DNA from: Callipepla californica brunnescens | Taxonomy: Eukaryota > Chordata > Aves > Galliformes > Odontophoridae | Direction: 5' to 3' | Length of the DNA: 64,000 nt | NCBI GenBank assembly: GCA_023055505.1 | Contig: JALIRH010000039.1 | Span: 3,600,505 to 3,664,504 of the forward strand | Shown: one piece after another, positions 26,229 through 39,388 of the stretch | Layout: every line of letters starts with the position of its first letter | Numbering within the stretch: position 1 is the first letter of the stretch | The notes under the pieces: generated by a model | Databases searched by the model: none | The model's input: only the letters and a program-made list of their open reading frames with translations | Told to the model about the DNA's origin: nothing | Program-made: the position numbers and the translations under genes

Positions 26229-29200
26229 GAAAATCATGATGTCCCTTGCAAAGTCAGTAATGCCAGGTGCCGTGCTGGGAGATGCTGTGCCTTCTCCCTT
26301 CTGTGAAGCTGTCAGGTTGGGCTGTTAATGCACTCCCAGCCCCGCATCGTGCTGGGGATGTCCATCAGCTATTTCCCAGACAGCGAGCAGCTGCTGGCCT
26401 GGCTCTGTCGTGACGCTGGTGTCCAGCAGTGCTCTGGCAGGGCAAAAACATTCAGAGATTCAGTTCAGGCAAGCACACAGAGTTCAGCTTCGCATGGGAA
26501 GCCAATCCAAGCATCCCGAATGCTGTGGGGCTGCGAATCTTTCAGGGTTAGGCTCCCTTCCGTCTGCTGGAGGATGGCAGCTCGTATTGGTGGTGAGGCT
26601 GGAGCACAGTGGAACAGAGGACTTGGGCTTTTTTTCAGATTTGAGTTTTCTTCTAAAAGGTTATTGCTTGAAATTGAATTGTGCTGACAGATATCGGGGA
26701 GAAAAGAACACTTCACCAAATGTCATCGCTGCTGGGTATGGCTTGGGCATGCTTCACATTTTTTGACGTAAGCTGAAGCTGCCTGTTGGTAAAGCTGGCT
26801 CACACATCCATGAGCTTGTGGGTCTTGTGGGTTCCTGCTCTGCCCCCACCTTTCTTCCACAGGCAGGTATTTTCAGGTGGCCTCCGTCTCTTCACCCTGA
26901 GATACTTTCTGTTAATGCAGCATTAAAATAGACCCAAGGTGTGGAAAGCTGTTGTTAGTTCTACACAGAACGACGAATACAGTATTTAAACTGCACTTTA
27001 AAGCCTTCTGGACTTCTTTAACGGCCTTGTTCTCCCTTTAGCCTTCCCACACCTGGGAATGTTACAGTTTGGAAAGATGCTGCCTCTTATTTTTATCTCC
27101 GTAGTTGGATTTTTGAGCTGAGCTCATTCTGGGTTGCTGATACAGGTATGGTTTTGCTGATGGGGGTGCAAACTTTTACCCTTAAGACAATTTTAAAATT
27201 ATATTTCTAAGCCTCTTATCTCTTCCGTAAATCATCAGTCTTGCTTGTGGGTTTTCTGGAGAGAATGATTTAATTATGAATGAATTCTTTCCATTTGGGT
27301 TTGTTTATTTTTAAGGCAGATAAGTTATCTTGCTTTCTCTGGGAGAGATTAAAATATTTCTAATTATAAACGTGAGAGTGGTGCAGTTCGGAGCAGCTCA
27401 CTGTCTGTTTGCTGGCACGGCACTAACGTAACTGGTGCAGACGCTTTGGAAAACCCATGGGCCCGTGACTGTGAACGTGCTGATGGAGGGGTGTGAAAGG
27501 GTAAAGTAGCAGAGAATCGCAGGACCAGCAAAATGAGCGGGGGTGTGCTGTCAGTGCATCTTTCTCTTCAGCTGCCGTTGAATTTTTGCCATTCCTAGCG
27601 GTGTTTACTATTCATCCGGGTTGTTTTCTTGATGTAGACAAGTTCTCTGGAAATTTTACTTTTGTGTGGAAGAATAAGACTCCAGGAGGTGAGGCTCTGG
27701 GGTGGTGGTGGTGTGTCTGCAGCACCTAGAGGGACGGAGTGCTGTGGCTGAAGCTGGTATCAGAAAGGAGCAGTGTGGGTAAGGGGTGGACTTAGCAGGC
27801 CGTGGTCGGAGGGGTGGGATGGCTGCACGTGAGGGCAAAGCTGCTCATACACTGTGGTTAAGCACTACTTAACTACTTAAGTCTTCTTAAAGCGGAGTGT
27901 GTGCTGCAGGACTCCGCTGAACCAGGCCCATTCAAGAAGAATGGATTTGAGGCCGTTTTGTTAAATTTATACCAGCACTGGGCATGCGAAAGTGCATGTC
28001 ATGCGTGACTCTGAGTCATTAACATTCCTCTTCAGGTTCCTTTAAAGGTCCAGCAGTGCACGCTCTTTCAAAGCCCCCACATTACACCTTTGACCTGCCA
28101 GACTACAGGCCCTGCTTCTTTGTCACCTCAACCCCACGTGCTTGTCCCTACGCACTCTGGAAGAGCAGTGCCGTGGTATGAGGCAGGCAAACACAGAAGG
28201 AGCAGCGGAGTGCAGTTTTACTATATTTGGGTAATCCTCTAACGCTGAGGCAACTCAATGTTCCGTTTCAGATGGCGGATTTTTTTCTCCCCATTCTTTT
28301 CTATGTGAGCAAATTGGTGCTCTCTTAAATATCAACGTTAATCTCCTCAGCTGGAAGCGAACCAAGCTTCTGTATTTCTTATCCTCCCAAATCATCTGTA
28401 CTTCAGATCTGTTTACCAAACGGCCTATATTGCATTCCCATAAATCCCGTACTTCGCGTTTGCTGTGATATTAATTTATTAGTACGCGTGCATTTTCAAC
28501 ATCAATTACGCTCAATCTCAACAGACATAACTCTCTTCAAAGGAGACGGAAAGCCGTGCGGCTCTTGGCTTGCTAAATCCCCTCCCTGCCTCTGCCCTGC
28601 TGCAGAGCCGAGCCCTGCTTCACCCACCGGGGATCTGCGTGCTGTACAGAAGCAAACACATGACTGAGAAGCATCCCAGCTGCAGCGTGATTTTGGGTTT
28701 GCCTGATGTTTTGCTTAAAGGCGGCGGTCATTCATTTCCTTGAAAGCAAAAGCGCTGCACTAGATGTTTGTAGGAAGGAGCTGAAAATCCTGACGGGAAT
28801 GCAAACTTCTGACTCAGCCAGCAGAAGTGGGCATCGGCTTTCCAAATGCTGTGATTTGGAGATGTAAGGTTTTGGCAGGGAGGAAGAGCGGCAACTTTTG
28901 TTAACAGAGCAGCTGGAATAAATGTCTGAGGACGTACACGTCTTCATTTACAGCCAGAGCTTTTGTTTACACCAAACGTTGCCGGTTAAGGGAAAGCAAT
29001 TCCTAATGTTTATTTCTTATAATGAGAAATGACCAAAGACCGTTATTTGGAAAAGAACTTCTCACCAGAGTTAATCTAATAGCGCAGGGTCTGAATTAAA
29101 ATTGACAAAGGAAAGGAAAAATGCCTCAGTGAAAAAGAGAACCACAAACCGCCTTCGTTTGCTTCCTGCAGTTGGGCTGGAGTTGAAATGGTGCCTTGCG

Positions 29201-29721
29201 AGTGAAAAATGGCTTTTCCTTCAGATGACCTGTTTAAAACTGGGAATACTGTTGTCGTTTCAGAAACGCTTGTCAGCCCCGGTCACTGATGCATAGGATA
29301 AAAATGAGAAGCACATGGGACTTTGATCCCGAACTGCACGGTTTTACCCCATGTTTGTAGGTATGCAGGCTTTTCCTCGGGCAGCAGTTCTTGCAGAAGG
29401 TGTTGGGTTTAGTTAACGCGGATTTCCAAAACTGCAGACTGTTGTCCCTTCCTCATTGCATCTACAGGTCAGAGCTTTTCGGAGTACTCCTTGCCAGAAG
29501 CAGTTGTAGGAAACACCTCTGTTTATTTCGCCGAACATTTCTGAAATTGGAGAAGGTTTCCATACTTAATGGCAAAATGATTCTATTTTTTACTTCTTTT
29601 TTTCCTAACAAACCAGTGAATAGCTGCAGTCCAGATCTCTTCCTCCAGCACTGAGTCTTGCAAAGACTGGGAGGGAGCAGAAAACCCTTCCTGTCCACCG
29701 CTGCCCCTGGATGGGGCATCG

Positions 29722-29930
29722 TAGAATCATAGAACTGCTCTGATTAGAAAAGACCTTCAAACCATTGCGTCCAACTGCAACCAAACCATAGTGCCCTACC
29801 TCTAACAACACACCATGTCGTGTCCCTGAGCACCACATCCAGACGGTTTTGAACACATTCAGGGACGGTGACTCAACCATGGCATGACAAAAGGCCATTT
29901 CTTGTAGCTGTCCCCCAGAGATTTATGCCC
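29722..29930 (-). mobile_element. CR1 LINE 3' fragment
   Basis: Reading on the + strand it starts with TAGAATCATAGAACTG, then AAAAGACCTTCAAACC, GTCCAACTGCAACC, a block resembling CCATGTCGTGTCCCTGAGCA, and AACACATTCAGGGACGGTGA. These are the reverse complements of successive CR1 3' blocks. Divergence is moderate. Confidence 0.88.
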
Positions 29931-30472
29931 ATTTCAGCTGCCATGGGAATTCCAGTCCCCCCTCCCCTCTTTCTAGTCTTTCCACATCTTCCTTCCATTT
30001 CTTTTTTTTTACATATTAATCATTTTTTTTAATTTCCCCCTTTGATTTCCTTCTGCAACCATTGTTATTTAGTAGCTTATTAATTCAAATGGAAACGGAG
30101 TGATTTTGCTGAGTGCCTTTCTGTCGGGATACCTTTCCAGCTCGCCACGCTGAACTGCAGCACAGATGTTATGCACATTTAACTGTGCAGTCAGCGTGCA
30201 TATTTTTAACATAACTTGTCTTGAAAATATTTATTCAAGCCAAGACAACAGAAAATTAGAGTAATTTGATTGCTCAGGCTTAAGGAATAGATTACTACTG
30301 TTCCAGATGTAAGAAACAACAGATTACTTACTCTCTCTAGACTGAAAAAAAAAAAGTCATTGGCTCCTGATACCAACCATATTTGCTATTATGTTCACAG
30401 TAAATCTTTTAAAACTTGGATACCTTGAAAGAGTTTCAGTTTAAACCTTTGCCAGCTAGCATTACGAGAATT

Positions 30473-30487
30473 CCCCCCCCCCCCCCC
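30473..30487. repeat. Poly-C run
   Basis: Fifteen consecutive C bases between GAATT and AAATAAG. Such runs are prone to length error and slippage. Confidence 0.93.
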
Positions 30488-31157
30488 AAATAAGCTCATT
30501 ATGAAGGGCTTCAAAATACCCAGAGCTCCAAAGGTGCAGTATTACAAAGCCAAGTTATAAATCGTCCTTGCCATGAAGAAAGGGTGCCAGATATCTCTGC
30601 AGTGGACTCAGGCTCTGCGAGGCTTTCAGCAGTCAGGCCTGATTACTCCTGAAGATCAGGCTGCTGGCACAAAGGACGTGGGATCTGCGATGCGGTGTTT
30701 TTCTTTTTTACGGTCTTTGAATCTTCTTTGTGTAGATTTTGCAGTTCTCACTCAACCTTTTGGACTTGTTCTTTCTCTTCGTATGGTGGAGTTATCATTT
30801 TTATGCTTATTATTCATCTTTCACTGCATTTCTGAATGTATAGAAATGGTCCAAAGGAGAGCAAGACAGAAATGCTAGTTCTTATCCAGCTCTTACCCAG
30901 GGTTCAAAATATGTGTCCTCAATACTTTGTTAGTAACTGTATGACCAAGTTGACAAAGTCCTGTGGCATCACAGGAGGATATTTTAAGACTTCTTTTTTT
31001 TTCTTTCCGCTCGTGCATATGTAAGCTGCCCTTGTACAATTTGCTTGGATGTTTTTATCTCAGTGCCTTTTGGACTGATGAATATAAACGTGATGCCCAG
31101 GGGTGTGATGTACCAGACATGGAAGCCAGACTCACAGCTCCCAATGCCTGCAGCTGG

Positions 31158-31267
31158 ACGTTGTGTTGGGGGACGTGGTTTAGAGGGAACTGTTGGGGAT
31201 AGGAGGACAGTTGGACTGGATGATCTCGTAGGTCTTTTCCAACCTTGGTGATTCTGTGATTCTATGG
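31158..31267 (+). mobile_element. CR1 LINE 3' end
   Basis: The block GGGGGACGTGGTTTAGAGGG is followed by GTTGGACTGGATGATCTCGT, AGGTCTTTTCCAACCTTGG and a terminal GATTCTGTGATTCTATGG. This is an intact-looking CR1 terminus and so one of the younger copies here. It may extend upstream to about 31090, where similarity becomes hard to judge by eye. Confidence 0.93.
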
Positions 31268-34200
31268 ATGGAGCTGGGCAGCTGCTCATAATGAGACACC
31301 CTTTTAGCTGTGGGTGTTGTCTTCATTTTCCCATAGGTGAGATTTTCATTAGGTCTTTTCTTTTTGGTGCTGTGCACTGTTTCCTGATGCTTTTGAAGCC
31401 AGAGAGTCAGTGATTAATAGAGAGAGAAGCAAGGTGTGGGTGTTTCAGAGGCAGCACCGTGTGACTTAGCATGTGCTTTGTTGTGCATCTTCCCTCTCTG
31501 GCCCACAAGTGGCCTCTGCTGCAGTCGTACATGGAAAGAAGACTGTAAAAACTTTGGTTGGTGTCTGGTTTTACTTAAGTATCTTATTACTTTAGGGTGA
31601 AGATGACTGTGAGGAAATAGTCATCATAGTTGCTCTTGTACAATAGCTGTGTATGTTGGAAATTCCTTCCTTAAACCCATCCTTCTTTTCTCTCCTGTGG
31701 ACAGCAAAGAATGTCATATTTTCATTTCCCTGTCTGCTATATATTCCTCCTGTCAGAGCTGCATGGAAGGCACCATTCAGCAGGGAAGCGGAGCACGGAT
31801 TCTGCTCACTTTTGGATTGAACTTGGTGCATAACTTTAGCCTGGGTGTAAATAGGGCTGTCCTTCTGGTCCAGCCGCCGTGCAGCTTAAAGCCAGCCTTC
31901 GGTGTGTGCAAGGAACAGCCCTTGGAAGCACAGTTCCCCTAAAGCTGAGGTAATGGAAGCAAGGTTTTAGTAAATGAATGTTTTGGGGTTGATAGATTTC
32001 CAGCAGTTAGAGCCCGCATAGCACTGTTCGCATGGGTCTCTAGTGGCACTGCACAGCTCTAGCTGCTGGAAATCTAGTTTAGGTGTCTAAAGGGAGATTT
32101 CCTTCATTCATATCTTTCCACATTCACCTTTTTAAGAATACAAATGTTTGTGTATAAGAGGTCATCAGGGGCTGCCTTATAACTTAAACCCCAGCACCTT
32201 GTGTCATTTTTCACGTAATAGCCAGGACGGAGCACAGCACCTTTTGAAAAGGAACTCGAGCCATACTGCTGAATGTTAGCTGACAGCCTAGTAAAAACAA
32301 AAGTCTTCATTTTTCTTATTTGTCTGCTTTCTAACCAGCCAGAAACTGCGCAGAGCGCTCTTATTAGATCTCCAAGCATGCAACGCGGAGAAATCCTTGG
32401 ATTCTAAAATTGCTGAGTACACACGAGCGGTGCCACAGTGTCCTCTCCTTGTGCCAAAGCAAATTTCTGAGTTATGTAATTCTCCTCTCCAGTGTTTGAG
32501 TTAGGTAAAGCGTTCGGCATGTCGCGGGGCTTTCAGAGCACCTCGTCTGCGGGGTCCTGCGGTGCATCAGCACCTCGGTTTTGGGAAGGTCAGTCCGAGC
32601 TCATAGAACAGAGAGCACAGTGCCTGCCCGCTAGCCCCAGCTGGCCCAGAAGGCTTTCCATGTTCAAGAAAACCCCAAGCCAACAACCAGGGTCAGGCAC
32701 CGGTCTGCAGTGCACCCCGTAGACCAGGCAGCGATTCCAGTTCTCTCATACCTGGGCTTATTTTGTGGCTGAAGTCAAACGTGTCAGCTGTGGGGGTTCA
32801 CTACATTTCAGTAGGATAGCTGGTGGCTTCAAGGCAGGTTTTTGTTTTGTTTCCTCTTGTATGTTATGATATACCTAGCATGTGTAAATAAACATTAGCT
32901 TTGGTTAAAACCCGGGCCAAGATGAAGCAGCGTTCAGTAGGTTGTGCACAGATGGAAGGGGCTGCTCCAAGTTATTAGCTGCTATCTGTGCTGGTCAGCA
33001 TGTGATGGTTTAGAAGGGCTTTCAAACATTTCCACCTCTTTCTTTGTTTTTACTTTGCTTTCTTTGTTTTCATTGCTCCTGATTTGTAGAGGAGTTGTGA
33101 ACTACTAGCTTTGTAAAGCACTTCTCATCCACTTAGGCAGCTTTCAGGAGTGCTCTGTGTTTCCTAATTCAATAGCAGCTTTACTGTTGGCTTCAATAGA
33201 AGCAGAAGTGACACCAAGTGCTTCTTGAAAAGCCACATTGGTTTTCTCTGTGTTTTGTCTCTTCCAGTCCCTAGGATGAGGTTTGTAGCATCATCAAGAG
33301 AGAACTGAAGGTTAAAATGTCAGCACGTTCCCCTATTTCTATGCTTGATGCAGGGGTTTTTGGTCAGTGCTTTTGCTGAAGCTGCAGTAGGGATGGGGCA
33401 CACACAGATGCTAATTATGACAAAAAAGTTCCTACTCAAATCTAACGTGTCCCTTCCATACATGGGACTTTTTGCTTTTCTGATACTGCTTGTAAGTTTT
33501 GCTGTGCATTGAACTGCTTGGTGCTGGGGACCCCACTGCTGCCTGGCTCCTGCTATTCGTTGGTGATGCTGCTTACTGCTGGGGCTCTCCTCTCAGCCCG
33601 CAGTTCTGCGCTGACTTCCAAATGTTATGAAGTAATTTTGTACTTATTTATTTAAAAAATAAACCCACCTGCACTGCTTTACATAAATACGAGCCGAGAT
33701 GTCCAAGAATTCTGTGTCTGCAGCGCAGTGTTTATCCACTTGGAGCAGAGATCGAGTTCTCCTTGCCTGGCACAATGTCAAGCATAATGGCACTAAGCAA
33801 GCCAAACCCTGGAAGCTTTGGGCAGGCCTTTATTTATCCTTGTTAGCCAGAACTCCCTCGACCACAGTGGGAACCGGGAAGCAATACATGGATGGGAGGC
33901 TGCAGGCAGAGCTCAGGGCCATGGGTGCAGGGCTGGCTCTGCACAGGGTGGCCCTGCCCACAAAAGAGCAGCAGCCCTCATGTATGAAGGTGGACCAAAA
34001 AAACAAATAGTACTTTCGGATCTGAAAGAACAGCTGTCTCCTTGGGGTGCCATAGTTTGTACCTCACACTAACTCACACTTGTGAGTGCAGTGATTATGT
34101 AGTGTTTTTTCTCTCCCACTGCCATGCTTCACGGTGTCTAGATATAAAGGGAGAGCTCTTGCAAGAGTCAGCTGGAATTCCTCTCCTCCATCTCCTCTCA

Positions 34201-35144
34201 CCTCTGGGACCTGAGAGTCCATCTTGGGGCCAGGATAAAGCCTGTGGGATGTAAGGATGTCAGCCTCCTCTCTGAGGCTGTCCGAGTGAGTTCATAACCC
34301 AGTCAGATGTTTAAAAAAGTTCTTGTTCTTGTGAGGCAAAGCTGAGAAGTGTGATGTCCAAGCATCACAGAAGACTAATTTTTCTCTGCCTTGCTCACTT
34401 CGCATCACTTATTTCTAGGTCAGTCTGTTGCATTCATCAGTGTAAAGCTGCACATGACTATTTGAATGTGCAGTTATTTTTAGTCATTACTTCCATCCTG
34501 GAAGGTGCTTAACAGAAGTTCTGCTTAGAAGTGGAAATAAAAATTGCATTCATTACTTTGGGTAGGACACTGCATGTTGCCAGAGTCAGGGCTAACTGTC
34601 CTTGTAGAGAAGTGGATGTAGTGACCTCACCTCTGTCTACAATGTCTTGTTTGATACAAGTTTTAGCTTGAAGGAGCAACATCACAGCTATGATTCCGGC
34701 ACTCTGTACGCAGTGTTTCTGAGTACCAGGCAAACAAGAAGTGTGTGTTGGTTAACACTGTGCAGTGATTTCTGCTGCAAAATCTGTCATAGGTGAGACA
34801 TTCGTGCTGCACTGTGACACTGCAAGTGCAGGATTTTGTGTCTGAATGCAGAGTCTACATCTGCGTAGTTGTGTGAGTATGCATGTGTTTGTGTGAATGT
34901 ACGTATGCAAGTGTGTATTAAATGGCTTCAAAGCTTTAAGCCAGTAATGCAAGGAAACCAAAATCACAGGGCATGATTTGTTCTGTGGTTTGGAGAGAAC
35001 CACATCTTCTGAGATCTCCTGCCTTCAGCATACCAAACCCAGGCATTTCAAACAAGACTCAATTTGCTGAGAAATGTAGTGAAAAAAACACTTTCACACG
35101 ATGAATATTTACGGTTTGTGTATGTTCACACTGAAGGACGGAGT

Positions 35145-35215
35145 CGTAGAATAGAATGATTTGCGTTGGAGGGGGCTGAAAAGGCCGTCCCGTTCCAACC
35201 CTCTGCCATAGGATG
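35145..35215 (-). mobile_element. CR1 LINE 3' remnant
   Basis: GTAGAATAGAATGATTTGCG followed by TTGGAGGGGGCTG, GTTCCAACCCTCTGCCATAG is the reverse complement of a CR1 3' end. The DNA after 35215 (AGCACTGTCTCAGTGATCCC) may continue the element, but I cannot fix the border. Confidence 0.8.
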
Positions 35216-37229
35216 CTTCTCAGCACTGTCTCAGTGATCCCATCCCAGTGGTTTTCAAGGCAGCACAAGTGATGCTGATCTCTCTCCCTGAGATGTGCCT
35301 CTCTGTGGAGCCCAGTTCTCCCAGTCTATTCAGGTGTGATTTATTTGTTTCCCAACACAGCTAATCTTGGAGTCGATACCTGTTTTCTTTGCTATAAATA
35401 AAGGACATTTTCAATGTGTATTCCTTTGAGAAGAGTGAGATTTGCTCCAAGTGCAGGCTTGGGAGTGACCTGAAGTTCATAGTCTGTTCGGGCTGGGTTG
35501 TAATATCCTGGAGGAGTCCTGGTGGAGAAATCTCTCGCTGAGAAAGAATTGAAATCCTTTGACTCTAGGGGTTGCCAGCTGGGTCACTGTGCCGGCTGGC
35601 TCTGCTTTCTGCAGCTGAGCTGTTTGGCTGCTGGGAGCTGGATCGAGACCTACATGAACATCTCTTGCTTCTGTACCACCCCTTCACAGTCTTTAATAGC
35701 TTGATTTCTCAAAGATGATTGCGGTGCTATCATCTGTTATGCCTGGCACTGTGTGACTAACAGCAGCGCACAGATCCACTGTCAGAGTCAGTTAATTTGG
35801 GAATCTGGGTAGGAAAATGCACTACTTAGCACTGTGTTTCAGAAGGACTGAGGAAACCTGAAGCAGCATCCAAGATCCAGAGCTTGTGCTGGATTTTGCA
35901 GGTAGCTCAGTATGGTTTGGATTAGGTTCAGATATTCCTTGAACATCCATGTGTTAAATAATGGAAAGTCTTCGGTCTTGTACAGCCAAAGGGTAAGAAG
36001 TTTGATAACTTCAGTATTTTAATTAATTTAAACTAAGCACATGGTTGATTGTGATACTTGAGCAGGGCAGTGAAAATGAGAAAGTAATCTACCAGAATCA
36101 CAAAGAAGCATTTCCAGCATCTTTCTGGGATCACTGATGGAGCATTTAGACATCCTGCAGTCAGTGCTATGCATCTTTCAGGCAGGAGCTCCTCACCCAA
36201 AACTACAGCCACACCTGGAGAGGCCAGATTGCTGTTTGTGCATGGTCAGTCTCCATCATTCCTTCAGGAGCCTCTTGGGTAGCTTTGTTTTTTGTTATGG
36301 TAAAATGGAGCCTCATGGAGGACGGGCAGAGCTGAGAAGTGGGACAGAAAAGGTTCTGTGGCTGCTGGCACGGTGAGGAAGGGACCTGCAATGAACTTAA
36401 GGGAACCTGAAAAGTTAAACAGCAAAGTAATTTGGCTTGACCATAAAGAGTGGTTTGGGAACTAACTACAGATGAGTGGAGAGAAATTGGAGGAGCACAC
36501 TGTAAATTCTAGAACAAAACTAACGAGAAGACCGCAGAACAGTCTGTTGTTTCATTTTCCTCGTGTCCCGATGGCTTTGAAGGCTTCGTGGAAATGTGGG
36601 TTTTCCTTTATTTGCACATAGTTTGTACAAAATATTTCGAGTGACTTTGGACGCTGTCAGAACTGACTAAGGTTAATTAACTCACTAGTCAAATTTAGCC
36701 CTGCAAGAAGAATGTGCTCACTGGAACTCAACAAGTTCTGCACTCCCCTGGGCTTACTTTGGCAGACATTCACTCTCATCACCTGCTGAGCTCAATATCA
36801 CTGCGGTCCTTTGGCCCAAAGAGCAAGAAATTAGGACCAGCAATTAAAACCCTTAGTGCAGTGCTGTGGTTTGCGGCTCCTAGGCAAGCAATTGGTCTAC
36901 TGGAGCTTAGGCTGGACACACCCTGCTCAGCTTGTTTATTTGGATTGCCTGCCTTGCAGAGAAAACCTGTATCCGCTTCCAAGCTAACGAGTTTCTTAAA
37001 GTACGGCCATTGCCACAGCTTTGAAACATAATCTCTGTAGATCTGCAGTAACGTTACATCCAAAGCCTACCATCTTTTTTGTTGAGCTAATAAAAAAATC
37101 ATCAGTGGTTTATCCTTCCACGAGGCTTCCGTGGCTGCAAAAGCACTTAACATTGAACAAGCCAACTCTGCCCCGCTCCTGTTTATTTCCTCTGGTACAG
37201 GCTGTTAACTTTTAGAGACTGTTTTTTTT

Positions 37230-37247
37230 GGTGTGTGTGTGTGTGTG
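37230..37247. repeat. (GT)n microsatellite
   Basis: A short GT dinucleotide run directly after eight T bases. Confidence 0.93.
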
Positions 37248-38821
37248 GCCATTACGGGATCGTGAAGGCTACACGTACTTGAACTTCTGGGTGCAGTTAA
37301 GACAAAGGCTTGCTAAGGCTCGGAGGCTCAGGATGTTGGCCCGGTTCTGCATCGGTTGAAGTGGTGGGGAATTTGGTACAGGAGCGTGCTTAGGCCCCCA
37401 ATGAGAGCAGTTGAAAATCTGTTCTGGAGTATCCGCAGAAATAAATTCGGTCCTATTATTAGGTTAGGATTTCAATTCACTTAATGGTATGGAGTACCTG
37501 AATCTGGGAGACGGTGCTGAAACTTTTCTGTACAAGTAAATTGTGGCTAATCAGTGTGTCAACTCATTCCAGCAGGGAAGTGTTTAGAAAAGAAAGAGCC
37601 TCCAAAATGTGACTGTAAACGTTCAGTGCAGGCTAATTACCTGCAGAACGCTCGTGCTGCTGCCACCTGAGGCCTGGGCTGTCAGCTCCTGCGGACAGGT
37701 GTCATCTGCTTGACTTCAAGGAAAATGTAAAAAAAGAAACAGCCTTTTAGTGGAAGAAATGAAGTTTTACAGCTACCTGCTAAAATGTGGAGGCTTTAAG
37801 GCTGCCTGAGATCGGGCTTGTGTGGGTTTAGACCAGGGTGCAAGTTTCTCTTGAACAATCAATGTAGCTCAGTCCTGACTTGGCCAAAGCAACCAGCTCT
37901 GGCATCAGTTAAATATTTACATTCCCCCCTTTTTATATAAATTGTGCTCTATTAGCATACGTTTCACAGTGTATCCTTGTGTTTCAGCCTCTTTATAAAT
38001 CTGGCAGTTTGTACATTAATCAACATCAGCCGATGTAAAATCCTAGCCATGAGGCCGAAGCCTTCAAATGTGCAACATTTACTGTTTCATCGTAGGCAGC
38101 CAATAAGTCATGTTGCAATGTGTGCCTTGTACCAAGAGGATATGGTATAAAATGGAGCGTGTTTACACTAGGGAGACTTCTGTGTATTTAAGAAGTAATT
38201 GTTTTGGGACCGTGCATTAATTCACAAGCTGACATGGGTACATTTTTCCTCGCTGCAACAAAAATAATTATCGAGCTCAAAAAATAATAATGAATTTGCA
38301 CATGGCAGGCTTTTACTGTAATTTTCTTCACAAGTTATAAGGGTTTAATTGTAGATTGGTAGTCGCCTTATCCATTTCAATCATTTCTGGCCCTCAAGTG
38401 CTGAGGTGCAAGGAGTTACGGTGTGCTGCGATTTATGGTGGATGTAAATGATTTCTTGTTTGCCCTCCCTGTTCTTGGCTGGGTTTGCCTTCTTTAAAGC
38501 TTTTGCAGATGGATTTAGTGCAGTGGCACTGATGGAAGCCAGGGACAAGCAAGCAGGTGCAGTGCAAAGCCCTATCCAGGCACTCCATCCTTCGTCTGCA
38601 AACACGTCTGCCCCCACCGTGAGCTTTGGGGCACTGCCTGCTCTTGCTGTTTGTGAGACAGAGAAGTGGGAACCCGTGTGCTGCTTGTGCCAGTAAGGGG
38701 GAAGGACCCAAATTGCTTGTGTGCGGTATTGATGCCTTCAGCAGGACAAACGTCCCGTGGGGGTGGTTTGGGTGGTTGGAGCACACAGTCAGGAGTTCAT
38801 CTGGGCTTTGTGGGAACCTCC

Positions 38822-39080
38822 TGCTGCGAGGAGCAGCTGAGATCCCTCGGTTTGTTCAGCACAAGGAGGAGCAGGCTGGGGGAAGGCCTGCAGCTCCCTC
38901 CCGGCCCTACAGCCTCTCATGGCAGCCCTACAGCCTCACAGGGGCACAGCACAGCTCCCAGGGCAGTGGGGCAGCTCCGAGCTGCTGGAGCTCAGGGAGC
39001 GCTGGGGCAGTGCTGTGCCATAGCGCTGGGGGCTGTGGGTTGTGGGTTCCTTCCAGATCATGGTATTCTACAATTCAAGA
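38822..39080 (+). mobile_element. CR1 LINE fragment with internal deletion and duplication
   Basis: CR1 body sequence is visible from GAGATCCCTCGGTTTGTTCA through ACAAGGAGGAGCAGGCTGGG, then TACAGCCTCACAGGGGCA. It ends in a decayed terminus, CCTTCCAGATCATGGTATTC plus TACAATTC. The unit GCCCTACAGCCTC occurs twice (near 38903 and 38925), so there is a small internal duplication. Much of the usual stretch between body and terminus is missing. The long forward reading frames here (up to 192 codons) come from this G+C-rich repeat, not from a gene. Confidence 0.85.
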
Positions 39081-39377
39081 ATTTGCCCTAGAAGGAGCAG
39101 TGAGGGATTTTCAGCTTTCATGTGGTGGATGTGTTCATTACATCCACTCATCTCTGTGCCGCCAACACTCGGGACAGCACAAGGTCCTGTCAGCTCCAAG
39201 TTAACCTTGGCAGAACCCACACACCAGGCCAGCAGCCGGCCCAGCTCTGGGAGCCTGACCCTCGTGTCTGTGCGGAGGTGACATGGCAGCCACCTTCCTT
39301 CAGGGCTGAGCACAAAGACTCAACTGTGAGCTGGGAGCTGCTGGCCCTTGGCCAGGCGGCCATTTCTTCTCTCCGTT

Positions 39378-39388
39378 CCCCCCCCCCC
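39378..39388. repeat. Poly-C run
   Basis: Eleven C bases within a pyrimidine-rich stretch (TTCTTCTCTCCGTT before, TCCATC after). Confidence 0.85.

Larger units (their letters stand above)
26229..38821. other. Intron 1 DNA with CR1 copies, no gene seen
   Basis: Apart from the CR1 copies and simple runs listed separately, this is unique sequence. Two sub-stretches (28250-28530 and 37910-38360) are AT-rich and free of repeats, with several homeodomain-type TAAT/ATTA cores and unusual CpG retention for an intron. They are candidates for conserved non-coding DNA. Confidence 0.65.

Noticed and set aside
33038..33078. Diverged direct repeat (TCTTTCTTTGTTTTT / GCTTTCTTTGTTTTC)
   Set aside because: Short, T-rich and imperfect. 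It is ordinary low-complexity intronic sequence.
34868..34918. TG-rich stretch that could be an old microsatellite
   Set aside because: Too degenerate to define a unit or borders with confidence.
38626..39204. Forward reading frame of 192 codons
   Set aside because: Most of it is a rearranged CR1 3' fragment with high G+C, which explains the lack of stops.
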